From CBDEFX01 sp965237635 (lineage in GTDB: Bacteria > Chloroflexota > Dehalococcoidia > Lucifugimonadales > CAUZJF01), in the NCBI GenBank assembly GCA_965237635.1, contig CBDEFX010000002.1, positions 1,240,001-1,304,000 on the forward strand: 64,000 bases of DNA, written 5' to 3'. Under the pieces are notes generated by a model. It ran no database searches. It had not been told where the DNA came from and worked only from the letters and a program-made list of their open reading frames with translations. This document shows, piece after piece, positions 7,644 to 17,869 of this stretch. Position numbers and translations under genes: made by a program. Within the stretch, counting starts at the first letter, position 1. The number at the start of each line of letters is the position of its first letter.

Positions 7644-8594
7644 CTACGGCAGTCCATTTGATGACCCGAATTTCTTGATGATCAACGATGCGCGAGCTCT
7701 CAACTGCTTCTTGACCAGGTATGAGTAGTAGCCAAAGCGAAAACGGCTTCCTATTGACGACCTTCTGTATCCGCGTCTTGCGTCCAGCCACCCCCCGTAT
7801 TTCTCGAAGACGAGTCTGTCTCGCTCAGAGAGACGATTCGAATACCGATTATCCAGCTGTATGCTGAATCCATTCCGACTGATGAAGTCCTGCACATCTG
7901 GGTGGAGCTCGCTAACGGTCCTGGTGCCAGAATGAAGCTGTGCCAGAGCTATTGGCTTCGCATTTCCTCCAATGGCGTGGTGATGCGCGGTCCAAAACTG
8001 TTCTATGCTCCGCTTGTAGCTTATTTGCAGGAAATTGCAGACCCTGGCTAGGACCGCATCTGTGTTGTCGCATAAGTCTTCATATCTCACGGTCAGTCTA
8101 TTCCGGGGCGAGACATCGCGGATGAAGGAATCCAACCGTAGATTGGCGTCCAACCATGTCATAACGTGGTTCTTGGTAATACTCCCGTGTTTCCTTTTTG
8201 CTTTTGTTAGGGTGGCGAGGCCCTGTCTGATAATACTGACGATCTTCACCTCTGCGCCGACATACGGTAAATTGGATCTTATCCAGTTCATACTCTTTGA
8301 GGAATCAACCAATATTGGAGTGCCGAATACTTCAAAGGCGGTTGAGTGATAATAGGGAGGCTCTACCACTTGCGTAAAGCGGTCCCAGTAGGCACAACGA
8401 TCCCTGCAAATAGCACATATGTTGTGTGATCGATCTGCGACGCGTTCGACAATATGTTTGAACTCCCCGAGACTAGTACAGGAGGGATGTGCACCGATCA
8501 TCATGTCGATCAACGTACTTCCCGAATGTGCAGATGACAAAATGTAAACTACTGTTCGATTATTCATTTCCTTTTGCGACGGTGCCCCGGTCAT
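7644..8594 (-). CDS. Sulfotransferase family protein
   Basis: 316 residues. The PAPS-binding 5' loop is seen near the N-terminus (YILSSAHSGSTLIDMMIGAHP) and the 3'-phosphate region as SIIRQGLATLTKAKR. It probably transfers sulfate from PAPS to a carbohydrate, lipid or protein acceptor. A cysteine-rich insert CAICRDRCAYW lies near residue 60. Base composition is visibly more AT-rich than in neighbouring genes, which suggests horizontal acquisition. The start could instead be the internal MNNRTV (about 8567). Confidence 0.78.
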   Translation of the reverse strand: MTGAPSQKEMNNRTVVYILSSAHSGSTLIDMMIGAHPSCTSLGEFKHIVERVADRSHNICAICRDRCAYWDRFTQVVEPPYYHSTAFEVFGTPILVDSSKSMNWIRSNLPYVGAEVKIVSIIRQGLATLTKAKRKHGSITKNHVMTWLDANLRLDSFIRDVSPRNRLTVRYEDLCDNTDAVLARVCNFLQISYKRSIEQFWTAHHHAIGGNAKPIALAQLHSGTRTVSELHPDVQDFISRNGFSIQLDNRYSNRLSERDRLVFEKYGGWLDARRGYRRSSIGSRFRFGYYSYLVKKQLRARASLIIKKFGSSNGLP

Positions 8595-8897
8595 TTTCCG
8601 TCCACGCGGGTCAGCTCATATGAAAGCGGAATTTCCGCATAGCAGCCCAATCGAGGGCGACCTGCGCCTTGAACTTTGAGCAAAGCTGATACTACTCTGC
8701 GCGGAAAGGCGTGGTCAAGCCCTTTCTGGGGATCTGAAGCCTAACGACGAGTCTCGAAACCCGGATTCCATCAATCCCCGATCCCCGTGCGGGCCCCAGT
8801 TGCGGCCATCCCTGTCGTGAGGAGAAAATACTGTCTCAGTGTCCAGTTATTCACCGCCTGCCAGGTCTCTAACCGCGTTAGCCTGCGCCAACCTAAA
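8595..8897. other. Intergenic region left of IS1380 copy 1
   Basis: No open frame with family resemblance, RNA gene or clear promoter seen. A small palindrome GCGGAAATTTCCGC-like sequence is near 8630. The last five bases, CTAAA (8893-8897), are the IS1380 target duplication. Confidence 0.4.
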
Positions 8898-10620
8898 CCC
8901 GAATCCACCGAAGGAGGGCGTCGGGTTAGCGTCCTGAGGCGGCAAGAAGGCGCTCCTGTGCTTCTGGGATAATGGTTTTGTAGCAAAAAAACGGCCCCGG
9001 AAAAGGAGCACCCAGTAGATGCTGCCACGCAACCACCCCGACCGGATCCAAATCACCTTCGACGACCGCCGCTTGGTGGCCAATGCCGGGCTGCTCCTTC
9101 CGGCCACCCTGGCGCGGCACCTCGGCCTGCCCGAACTCGTCCGGCAGCGCCTCGACCTGGGCGATGCCCCGGGGCGGGCGAACACGAGCGACAAGATGAT
9201 GACGCTGGTGGCGTCTGCGCTGGCTGGGGGCGACTGCATTGACGACGCCGATGTGTTGCGCACCGGGGGGACGGCCTGCACCCTGGGCGGCACGGTCAAG
9301 GCGCCATCCACCCTGGGCACCTTCCTGCGCAGCTTCCGGTAGGGCCACGTCCGTCAACTCGACCGGGTGAGCCGCGAGTTGCTGGCCCGGGCTTGGCAGG
9401 CCGGGGCGGGACCCGGCGACGGGCCCCTGACCATTGACCTGGACTCCACCATCTGCGAGACCTACGGACTGGCCAAGGAGGGCGCCCGCCACCACGGCTA
9501 TACCGGCAAGCGGGGCTACCACCCGCTGCCGGCCATCGCCGCCGGCACCGGAGACGTGCTGATGTCCCGGCTGCGCGAGGGCCGGGCCAACACCGCCCGC
9601 GGCGCCGCCCACTTCCTGCGGGAGACGGTGGGGCGGGTGCGCTACGGCGGGGCCAGCGGGCAGCTCACCATGCGTGCCGACAGCGGGTTCTACACTCATG
9701 GCGTGGTATCCGTCTGCCGCAAGATGGATGTCCGCTTCTCCATCACCATCCGCCAGCACAAAAGCCTGCACAATCTCATCGAGGCGATACCCGAAGATGC
9801 CTGGACGCCGATTCCTTACTGGATGGACGGTGCCGCCGATGTGGCCGAGACCACCTGCACCCCCTTCCAGGCCGAGGCGGACGCCGCGCCGGTACGGCTC
9901 ATCGTCCGGCGGGTGAAGCCGACGCCCGGTTCCCAACTGGCCCTCTTCGCCAAATACAGCTATCATGGCTTCATCACCGACCGGGACGGGGAGTTGCTCG
10001 AACTGGAGGCTGACCATCGCCGCCACGCCGAGATCGAGAATGCCATACGCGACCTCAAGTACGGCGTCGGGCTGAACCATCTCCCCTCGGGCCGCTTCGC
10101 CGCCAACGGCGCCTGGCTGGCCGTCCAGACGATGGCCCACAACCTGGCCCGCTGGACGGCGCGGATCGGTCTGGGAGAGCGGATAGCCACCACCAAGACC
10201 CTCCGGCGGCGGTTCTTCTCCCTGGCCGGACGGCTCACCCGCTCGGCACGCCGGTTGACCCTGCATCTTCCGGATCGCTGGCCTTGGGCTGAGAAGTTCA
10301 GCCGCGCCTTGGCCCGGCTGCGAGCCATTCCACTCCCGGCCTGACGGCACCGTCGGCGACCGACCCACCCACCGGACAACCGAAGATCCCCGCAGACTCG
10401 TGCCAGCCCGGTCCGAGAGAGTTCCCTGCTGCGTATTCTCTCGCCATCCCGCGCATCGCAGCTCCCGCAGACGGCCATAGGGGCCCCTGTGCGGCGATGA
10501 AGACCGTCCGCCGACTTCCCTACCCCAAATGGAACCCAGGCTATTTCCCCTGTAGCTCCCTCACCCCCCCCCCTTCCGCTTTCCTCACGCCGTCCATCGG
10601 TGTCCTTCGGTGGATTCGGG
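8898..10620 (+). mobile_element. IS1380-family element, copy 1 (inactive)
   Basis: 1,723 bp. Terminal inverted repeats begin CCCGAATCCACCGAAGGA (8898-8915) and end with its complement at 10620. A 5-bp target duplication CTAAA lies at 8893-8897 and 10621-10625. The 3' non-coding part has a run of ten C, against six in copies 3 and 4. The transposase carries a nonsense codon. Confidence 0.92.
9019..10344 (+). pseudogene. IS1380 transposase with internal TAG
   Basis: Same reading frame as the intact 441-residue copies at 32739 and 52038, but the Trp codon TGG in RSFRWGHVRQL is TAG at 9340-9342. This splits the frame into 107 residues and a 325-residue remainder. The DDE residues lie after the stop (IDLDSTICETYG, RADSGFYTH, AEIENAIRDLK), so the copy should be unable to transpose by itself. 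Confidence 0.92.
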
Positions 10621-10736
10621 CTAAAGCGACTGACGACAGCTTGTTTAGGGGTTCCGGAGGCTAGGTGGGCTGGCTTGACTTTCAAGGGCGCTGCGGTACA
10701 ATCGGCCGGATTTCGTCGCCAAGGAGATATCCAGAC

Positions 10737-11282
10737 ATGCGGAACATGCTCTCCCGCGCAATGCGGGCGGCCCTGTTAAACAGAGGCGTCTTCCGCGACG
10801 TTGCAGAGGACCCGACCGCGATTCTGCATCCCACAGGTATCGTGGTCCTAGTGGGTATTGCCATCGGCCTCGGGCTTGAGGGGGCGCTAGCCGATATAGG
10901 CAAGCCCGCAGCTGAGCTGGGTAGTATCGTTGACAGGCTGGTGGGTACCTGGCTGGCTATTATGACCACTCTGGTGGGATGGATAGTCTGGGCGGCCGCG
11001 GCGTTTGCCACTGGGACCTGGTTTCTGCGCGGTCGAGCCGGCTTCCGCCCGATACTGCGCGCTCTCGGGATAGGCTATGGGCCGGGCGTACTCTTGGTGG
11101 CGGCTTCACTGCCGGGGGTGGGCCCGATCGCCCTTGCCGTGGGCCACGTATGGGTCCTTGTTACCGGGGTTGTGGCCGTACATGAGACGGGAGAGGTCGA
11201 TTGGTTCGGAGCGTTCCTGGCGACGGTCTTGGGGTGGTTCCTCGGCTTCATTGTGCTGCGGGCTGTCTTCCTGTCAGCGTGA
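10737..11282 (+). CDS. Yip1-like multi-pass membrane protein
   Basis: 182 residues from the ATG at 10737, which follows AAGGAGAT (10721-10728) at good spacing; an upstream in-frame start at 10665 lacks such support. About five hydrophobic segments are visible (for example GIVVLVGIAIGLGLEGAL, IMTTLVGWIVWAAAAF, ATVLGWFLGFIVLRAVFL). The arrangement and FLRGRAGFRPILRALGIGYGP resemble the Yip1/YIPF domain. Function in bacteria is unknown. The gene starts 116 bp after IS1380 copy 1. Confidence 0.65.
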   Translation: MRNMLSRAMRAALLNRGVFRDVAEDPTAILHPTGIVVLVGIAIGLGLEGALADIGKPAAELGSIVDRLVGTWLAIMTTLVGWIVWAAAAFATGTWFLRGRAGFRPILRALGIGYGPGVLLVAASLPGVGPIALAVGHVWVLVTGVVAVHETGEVDWFGAFLATVLGWFLGFIVLRAVFLSA

Positions 11283-11595
11283 CTATTCGGATGTCGGACC
11301 CGGTCCATTTGGTTTCAACAACCCTGTCACTCTGGAGGGCTTTGCACGAAAGGACCGGGACACTCTCACTCTTTCCTCTCCCTGAATGGACAGGAGGGAA
11401 GGGCGGGTTTGAAACCCGCCCCTACGTCCAGGTTGGAGGGCCGGGCCAGCTGTCGTTTCAGTCGGAAAGGAATGCCCAGCCGCCCCAGGCCCCCTTCGGC
11501 AGGCTCAGGACAGGCTTCACTCTGTTCAGGGAGACAGAGGCTACCTTTCTTCATTCCAAAGGGATTCAGGATGATAAACCTAACTTGACCGAGCG
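11283..11595. other. Intergenic region with dispersed repeats
   Basis: No gene seen. Holds one family A palindrome (11401-11421) and a family C relative CCTTCGGCAGGCTCAGGACA near 11492. It lies between a plus-strand gene end and the tatD stop, a convergent spacer. Confidence 0.55.
11401..11421. repeat. Dispersed palindrome, family A (copy 1)
   Basis: A 21-bp near-perfect palindrome with arms GGGCGGGTTT / AAACCCGCCC, followed by CTACG. The same unit occurs at 27525-27545 and, in reversed orientation, at 27700-27720. Confidence 0.85.
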
Positions 11596-12402
11596 CTAGG
11601 TCTGGCTAGAGGATGACAAGTATCGTTCGACGACATCGTGCTTCGATTCTGTCAGCGACAAGAAGTTCTGGCTGGTGACGGCTTCGATCTCTTCGACCGG
11701 CCTATCTTGTAGCTCAGCGAGTTTTATGGCGACATCCCTGACGTGGCGAGGCTCGGTCCAGTTCTGGCGCTTGGCCTTGAATGGCTGAGGGGCCGCGTCG
11801 GTCTCCAAAACGACGTGCTCTAGCGGCAGCGCCGCCGCCACCTGCTGTAAGTGGGGAAGCCTGAGGAGGGGCCGGGCTAGCGAGACGTAAAAGCCTAGGT
11901 CGATGGCCTGTTTCGCCGTTGTCATGTCGGCCTGGAAGTAGTGCATGGCCCCGCCGACCTCGTAGGCCCGCTCCTCTCGCAGCACCCGCAGCGTCTCGCT
12001 GTGCGCCTCCCGGCTGTGAAAGATGATCGGTAGCTTCAGCTCGCGTGCCAGCCCTATCTGTGCCCGGAACGCCTGATACTGAAGCTGCCGGTCGGGTGTT
12101 CCTTCCATGAAGTCCAGGCCGATCTCGCTGATCACGAGCACCTTCTCGTTGGAGTTGGCCAGTTGCCTCAATCTGTCGTATGTGGCGCTATCGACGGGGC
12201 CATGCAGGTCCATGGGGTGTATTCCCACGCCGGAGAAGAGGTCAGCGAACCTGCCGGCTAGCTGGACGGACCGAGCGGAGGAGTCGACGTCGGTGCCAGC
12301 AGAGATGACGAGGCGAACGCCCGCAGCTTGGGCACGGTCCAGGACCTGCGAGACCTCCTCGTCCGTGAACGCGTCCAGATGGGTATGGCAGTCTGTCAGC
12401 AT
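11596..12402 (-). CDS. tatD: TatD family metal-dependent hydrolase
   Basis: 268 residues, usual length. Metal-binding motifs of the TatD DNase family are present in order: DCHTHLD (residues 4-10), SEIGLDFME, FHSREAHSE, MHYFQAD and ETDAAPQ. These are magnesium-dependent deoxyribonucleases of the amidohydrolase superfamily, cytoplasmic. Divergent from the flippase-like gene at 12556. Confidence 0.9.
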   Translation of the reverse strand: MLTDCHTHLDAFTDEEVSQVLDRAQAAGVRLVISAGTDVDSSARSVQLAGRFADLFSGVGIHPMDLHGPVDSATYDRLRQLANSNEKVLVISEIGLDFMEGTPDRQLQYQAFRAQIGLARELKLPIIFHSREAHSETLRVLREERAYEVGGAMHYFQADMTTAKQAIDLGFYVSLARPLLRLPHLQQVAAALPLEHVVLETDAAPQPFKAKRQNWTEPRHVRDVAIKLAELQDRPVEEIEAVTSQNFLSLTESKHDVVERYLSSSSQT

Positions 12403-12555
12403 TCCTGTGGCCCATTGCAGCTACAAGGGCTACGGCTTATTGAAGGGCGTATTATACTGGCAATTCGGTAGCAGGCTAAATTATACTACTTGGGTCAGAT
12501 AGGGCCGTAGTGACGTCGAAAGCGATAGACAGGCGAAGCTGAGAAGTATGACATT

Positions 12556-13539
12556 ATGAGACGCGGGCTTTTCGGTACCGGCAGAATTGCAATCGGGCTC
12601 ATAGCCAGCGGCGCGCTCCTCTGGCTCGCCACGCGGGGCGTGGAATGGGGCCTCGTGGCGGAGAATCTGGCCGGCGTGTCGATGACACTGTTGGCTCTGT
12701 CTGTCGTCGTCTTCATGTTCGCGAGCTACCTGAGGGCGGTACGCTGGCGTCTACTATTCACGACCGATCAGATATCCAGCTCCAGACTGTTCATAATCCA
12801 GAACGAGGGGATCGGTCTGAACAACGTGCTGCCCTTGAGGGTAGCTAGCGAGGTGACGCAACTCGCCATACTGACACTGCGAGACGGTATAAGAGGCGCC
12901 ACGGCCCTTGCGACGTTGGGTATGGAGAGGGTCATCGACGTGGTCGCGAGTACCATGATACTAGCCGGCGCATTCTTCCTAGTGCCGCAGCTGAGGGACT
13001 TTACCCCTTACGTGTTAGGGGCGATCGGCTTCGCGGTGTTCTTGATCGTCCTTGTAAGGTTGTTGGCCTGGGGCAGCTACGCCCTGGGTTTTGTGAAGCG
13101 GATTGCGTTCCTCGCCGCGTTTACGGCCGCGATAAGGGAGGTTGAGCGAGCGCGGTTGAGAATCGCCGCGTCGTTACTAATCAGCGCGGTCTACTGGATG
13201 CTTGTCGGGGTCACGTCCTGGATCGTTGCCGTCGCCCTCGATCTTCCGATCTCACCGATCATCGCCACGCTGGTCATAATGGGGACGATCTTCTTCGCCA
13301 CGACTGTGCCAGGCGCTCCGAGCGCGGTGGGGACCTTCGAGTTCGCCGTGGTCTACGTACTAGCGTTCTTCGGGATCGAGCGCACGGTCGGCTTCGGCTA
13401 CGCGGTCGTCATCCACGCCGTTTTCTTTCTGCCGCCGACGATTATCGCGGCGTTTTTCCTGCCACGGGAAGGCGTCATATCGCTTGGCCGGGGACGGCGG
13501 TCGGCTGCCGCACGTGAGGGGCCAGGCCCCGCGGCCTGA
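12556..13539 (+). CDS. Lysylphosphatidylglycerol synthase TM-region / flippase-like protein
   Basis: 327 residues with about eight hydrophobic segments. The conserved pattern of the LPG_synthase_TM (UPF0104) family is visible: ASYLRAVRWRLLF early, then NNVLPLRVASEVTQLAIL, and FFATTVPGAPSAVGTFEFAVV near residue 260. Such proteins resemble the membrane half of MprF or archaeal AglD and are thought to move lipids or lipid-linked sugars; the exact substrate is unknown. It lacks the soluble aminoacyltransferase domain of MprF. Confidence 0.78.
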   Translation: MRRGLFGTGRIAIGLIASGALLWLATRGVEWGLVAENLAGVSMTLLALSVVVFMFASYLRAVRWRLLFTTDQISSSRLFIIQNEGIGLNNVLPLRVASEVTQLAILTLRDGIRGATALATLGMERVIDVVASTMILAGAFFLVPQLRDFTPYVLGAIGFAVFLIVLVRLLAWGSYALGFVKRIAFLAAFTAAIREVERARLRIAASLLISAVYWMLVGVTSWIVAVALDLPISPIIATLVIMGTIFFATTVPGAPSAVGTFEFAVVYVLAFFGIERTVGFGYAVVIHAVFFLPPTIIAAFFLPREGVISLGRGRRSAAAREGPGPAA

Positions 13540-13669
13540 TCTTCACAGGCCCTTTCGACGGCTGGACGCGTCTACGACCGCTCGCGGCTTTACAAGAAGT
13601 GCCGCTAGGGCCCAGTTTCCTTCGATGTCGCTCCGGATAGGCCCCCTTCGACTCCGTTCACGGCAGGCT

Positions 13670-13739
13670 CCCTCGATACGTCCCGATGGGGCATCGGGAC
13701 TACTCCCCTCGATACGGCGCCGTCGGCGCCTATTCGGGA
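13670..13739. repeat. Two adjacent family B palindromes (copies 2 and 3)
   Basis: The first (13670-13704) has the TCCCGATG / CATCGGGA stem. The second, starting at 13705, replaces the core with GGCGCC / GGCGCC arms while keeping the CCCCTCGATAC and TATTCGGGA edges. The edges are conserved and the inner stem varies with compensating changes. Confidence 0.8.
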
Positions 13740-13818
13740 CCAACGGGATGAACGGAACTGGGTTCGGGGTTTTGGGCCACACCAATCAGTGTCCGTGCGA
13801 CCTCGTTCGGGGCAGGCT

Positions 13819-13859
13819 CCCTCGATACGTCCCGATGGGGGCATCGGGACTACTCGGGA
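13819..13859. repeat. Family B palindrome (copy 4)
   Basis: CCCTCGATACGTCCCGATG, a short G-rich loop, CATCGGGACTACTCGGGA. Followed by GAACGGGAT, which also follows copies 3 and, in altered form, 5 and 6. Confidence 0.8.
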
Positions 13860-13904
13860 TGAACGGGATTGGGCTCCGCTCGAGACTTTCGGCGCAAGGG
13901 CCCG

Positions 13905-14624
13905 CTAGGGTGAATCGGTAGCTGTCACCAGGGCGATGTTGCCCTTCGCAAGCGACACAAGTTCGTCGAGCGCAGCTGGTTGACAGAAGAAAGATGAGCC
14001 TGGCGCCGCCGTCTCGATCAGATGCACCATCATCCTGTTCCCGGCCGCGAAACGCTGGGCAGACTGGAACGGTGCCGCCATGTCGACGGACGCGTCCGTA
14101 AAGTCACCTATCTCTGAGACTGTAGCCCCCATCTGATCGGCCAGACCCTTCAGATATTCCCCGACGGTCCCTTGTCCATCGAAAAACGAGAGGGTCACTC
14201 CGATGCTCTGGCCCGAGACGGGGTCGTCCGCGCGGACGAATCGCTGGGAGACCCAGACGAACGGAGCACCTTGCTCCACAGTCAGCGATTCCTGGGGAGA
14301 GATAGCGACGGTCTCGCCTCGTCGGGCAAAGGCCCCGGACACTTGATATTGGCCTGCCTCGGGGCAGTTCGAGGTAACCAGGTCCCAACTCAGAACGAAT
14401 TCGGCGTCGAGGTCACTGTGAGTGATCTGGTAGCGGGCTGGGGCCTCGGGACCGGGTCCGCTCTCACTGACCGCGGTCTGGGTGGCCTGGGGACTTGGAG
14501 CGATCTCCGGGCTCGGCTGTGGGTCCGATGTTGCACATGCAACGGTTGCCAGCGCGGCCAATCCCAGCATACAAACGTGACTCGAGAAAATTCGCATGCT
14601 CTGAGCTATGTCACGAGGTGTCAT
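13905..14624 (-). CDS. Putative lipoprotein, unknown function
   Basis: 239 residues. An N-terminal hydrophobic stretch ends in a lipobox-like LATVAC (about residues 25-30), followed by a Pro/Ser/Thr/Gln-rich linker (about 31-62) typical of a tether outside the membrane. The remaining domain (about 63-239) has no family I recognise; it contains two further cysteines (SNCPEAG, SFFCQPA). The start could also be the internal Met at 14597. It is divergent from the protein kinase gene, and a joint envelope-sensing role is possible but only inferred. Confidence 0.6.
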   Translation of the reverse strand: MTPRDIAQSMRIFSSHVCMLGLAALATVACATSDPQPSPEIAPSPQATQTAVSESGPGPEAPARYQITHSDLDAEFVLSWDLVTSNCPEAGQYQVSGAFARRGETVAISPQESLTVEQGAPFVWVSQRFVRADDPVSGQSIGVTLSFFDGQGTVGEYLKGLADQMGATVSEIGDFTDASVDMAAPFQSAQRFAAGNRMMVHLIETAAPGSSFFCQPAALDELVSLAKGNIALVTATDSP

Positions 14625-14740
14625 ATGGTCTGTGGGATCTGACTGCTCAATGGAACACTGCGCGAGACGCCGAACACCGAATACAGTTCTTCGTTAATGA
14701 GGGCCATTTTACGCCTTCGGGTCTGCTAAGTCGATTACGC

Positions 14741-14746
14741 TATAAT
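14741..14746 (+). promoter_or_regulatory. Possible -10 box of the protein kinase gene
   Basis: TATAAT 39 nt before the GTG start. No good -35 is visible at 16-18 nt, so support is partial. Confidence 0.4.
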
Positions 14747-16493
14747 CGAACGGCTGTTGATCTCGATGGTATCTGGAGCGTTGTGTGGTCTCTTTACCTC
14801 CCGGAAGCAGGTTGGGGCGCTACCAGATCTTGGAGCAGATCGGCCGGGGCGGCATGGCTACCGTCTTTCGGGCGTACGACCCTGAGCTCGATCGACACGT
14901 AGCAGTCAAGGTCCTGCCGTCCTTCCAAGCCGAGGACCCGACCTTTGTCGAAAGGTTCAGGCAAGAAGCGCAGTCGATAGCTCGGCTGAACCACCCGAAC
15001 ATCATCCAGGTCTACGACTTCGGGGAAGACAAGGGTTTCACGTTCATCGTCATGGAATACGTGACCGGCGGGACGCTGGCGCGGCACGTAACCCACGCAC
15101 TAGCGCTAGAAGAAGTCCTCGAATGGGTCTCCCCAATCGCTCAGGCCCTTGAATATGCCCACAGCCAGAGTATTGTTCACCGCGATATCAAGCCGGCCAA
15201 CGTGCTTGTCGACGAGAACGGGAAGCCCAAGCTCTCGGACTTTGGACTCGCTCGGATGCTCGAGGGAGGCGCCGATCTGACAGGGAAGGGCACCATACTT
15301 GGCACGCCGGCATACATGGCCCCGGAGCAGGCGCTGGGCCGACCGGCAGACCAGAAGTCAGACCTCTACTCGCTTAGCGTGATCGTCTACGAGATGTTGG
15401 TCGGGCAGGTCCCCTTTCGTGGCGACACTCCCTCTGAGACGCTGATGTCCCATATCCACCGACCCGTGCCTCTGCCGTCGGCCACCGACCCGCGTTTTGA
15501 CGCGCGCCTCGAAGCCATTCTAGTGAGAGCGCTCTCCAAGGACTCTGACGATCGCTATCAGACCACCAATGAGTTGGTCCAGGCGTTGAGCTCTGCATCG
15601 GTCGGTGGAGATAAAGGGGAAGACTCTGGCCCCGCGACCGCCGTCGATCAGGTCATCCCTCTGGCAGGCGCCGATGGGACGACGGGTAGGCGGCTGTCTT
15701 CGAGGCTAACTTTATCCCTGGCAGTTCTCGGAGTGGCATTCTTAGGGATCGCTGGCGTAGCGTTGTTCGCGTTATTCGACTCAGGAGAACGGGGCGAAAC
15801 ACGACCGGCCGTGACTCCGACGCCCGCGGGCGCTACTTCCATTCCGACGGTGTTGCCCGGAAACGTGGGGTCAACAGAATCGACGCCTAGCCCCGTTTTG
15901 AGCACCATATTTCAGAGGGTCCATGCGATCAGAACGCTGGAGCCGACAGCCCAAGTAGTCCCCAGGTTGGTGTCTTCGGCAGAGCTCAGAGACCTGTTGC
16001 TGGAGGCCGAGCGTCGTCGCCAAGAGACGGTTATGCGAGAGCAAGTCGTGGCCTCGATGCTGGGGTTAATTCCGGACGACCTCGACCTTATCCAGCTGGG
16101 CCTCGACACCGTTGACGAGCTGTTTCAGCGGGGAGACGGTCGCACGGCCTGGTACGACCGAAAGAGCCAAGAGCTGTATATCAGCGACCGTCTCGGTGAC
16201 ATCGCCTCGTTTGGGGAGCTAGGCATTTTCGACGAGTTCGAGATCGTCGTCGAGTACGCGATGGCACTCTTGCAGCAGCACTTCGATATCAGCGCTCTAG
16301 AGAAGAGAGCGGAAAGCGACCTGGACCGCCTAAGTGCTTTTGAGGCTCTGATAATCGGAGATGCCAACACCGTTGGACAGGAGTACATGTCCGCATACAT
16401 CTCGCCTGACCGTATCGCGGCTTCTCCGCCAGCTGTCGGGGGCCTAGCAGTCGAAAGCGCCCCTGAGTTTGTGAGGGGGAGAGCCCTGTTCGC

Positions 16494-17869
16494 GAGGTAT
16501 CCTCAAAAAGTGTGTAAACGGTCAGGCGGTGTACCCTCTCTCTGAACAACACGGGCTCGAGGCCCAAGATACGAGGAGATAGACCGCCCATGAGGAAGGA
16601 AAGTACTGAGAGCAGGTCGGAGTCAAGGCCGGAGTGGGAGCAGTTGGAGGATTGGGTGCGAGGCCATGTCCACTGTCCAGGCTGATCCAGGAGTTGCTGG
16701 AGGAAGAGGTGACGGAGTTTCTAGGAAGGGCGAAGTCGGCCCGCAGGTCTGAGTCGGACAACGAGAGAGGCTATAGGAACGGATACGGCAGAGCCCGGAG
16801 GCTTACGCTGAGTTCGGGAACGGTACAGCTGAGGAGGCCACGAGTCCGCAACACCGAAGAGGAGTTCGAGAGCCGGCTGCTGCCGCTGTTCGTCAACAGG
16901 ACCAGGAAGGTTGCTGAGCTGATCCCCCAGTTGTACCTACATGGCCTTTCCGAAGGTGACTTCGACCTGGCGGTGCGGGGACTGCTGGGAGAAGAGGCAC
17001 CGATATCGGCGAGCACGGTAGCCCGGTTGAAGGATAAGTGGAACGATGAGCTTGCCCAATGGCGCGCTAGGCCCCTGGATGACCTGGAAGTGGTGTACAT
17101 GTGGGTGGATGGAGTCTACGTCAAGGCCGGTCTTGAGCGGGAGAAGGCGGCGATCCTGGTGGTGATGGCGGCCCTGAGCGACGGAAGGAAGGTGGTGGTG
17201 AGCGCGATTCCCGGATACAGGGAGTCCATAGAGAGCTGGTCCGATGTGCTCAGGGACATGAGGCGCCGCGGGCTGGAGTGCCCAAGACTGGTAATTGGAG
17301 ACGGACATCTGGGCATCTGGGGAGCTCTGCGCAACGTCTATCCTCAGGCGGCCGAGCAACGCTGCTGGAACCACAAGATCCTAAACGTGCTCGCCAAGCT
17401 TCCAAAGCGACAACAGGACCAGGCCAAGCTCATGCTGCGTACTATCCCCTACGCGCCGACTCGGACAGAGGCTGAGCGGCTCAGGACGGTGTTCACCAGG
17501 TGGTGCGGCGACCATTCCTACGAGGCGGCCTCAGAGGCCCTGGAGCGGGACTGGGACCGCATGGTCACCTTCTATGACTTCCCAAAGGAGCACTGGGGGC
17601 ACCTTCGCACGACGAACCCGGTAGAATCACCCTTCGCGGCCCTCAGGCTTCGGACCGATGCCGCCAAGCGCTACAAGAGGGTCGATCGGGCGATAGCGGT
17701 GATCTGGAAAATGTTGATGGTCGCCGAACAGCGCTTCAGGCGTCTGAAGGCCCCTGAGTTGATCGAAGACGTCTATCTCGGTGCACAGTATGCGGATGGA
17801 ATCGCCATTGAATCAACGGCTGAGAAGGTCGCCGCCTGATGTCGTTTACACACCTATTGACGTAACCTC
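16494..17869 (+). mobile_element. IS256-family element A, copy 1
   Basis: 1,376 bp. The ends read GAGGTATCCTCAAAAAGTGT and, from the other side, GAGGTTACGTCAATAGGTGT, continuing to GTAAACG: imperfect inverted repeats of about 27 bp. They are flanked by an exact 8-bp direct repeat CTGTTCGC (16486-16493 and 17870-17877), the duplication size usual for IS256. Inserted inside the protein kinase gene. Confidence 0.95.
16590..17839 (+). CDS. IS256-family (Mutator-type) transposase, N-terminal frame disturbed
   Basis: About 400 residues. DDE residues: Asp in VYMWVDGVYVK, Asp in RLVIGDGHLGIWG, Glu in NPVESPFAAL. Compared with the fragment at 29889, the sequence near 16670 has 5 extra bases (CCACTGTCCAGG against CCAGCGG). 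The natural ATG at 16590 therefore runs into a TGA after about 33 codons, and the main frame is only open from 16634 with an unnatural N-terminus. It may be inactive or may start internally. Confidence 0.8.

Larger units (their letters stand above)
13540..13904. other. Repeat-rich intergenic region
   Basis: 365 bases with no gene; short open frames here only read through repeats. It holds three family B palindromes (13670, 13705, 13819) and TTCGACTCCGTTCACGGCAGGCT / TCGGGGCAGGCT motifs. This is the densest patch of dispersed repeats in the window. Confidence 0.6.

Noticed and set aside
8926..10368. 480-codon open frame antisense to the IS1380 transposase (also at 30350-31825, 33390-34088 and 52689-53387)
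   Set aside because: It mirrors the transposase codons in high-GC DNA, is rich in Gly/Ala/Pro/Arg without any family pattern, and breaks into pieces in copies 3 and 4 where the transposase is intact.
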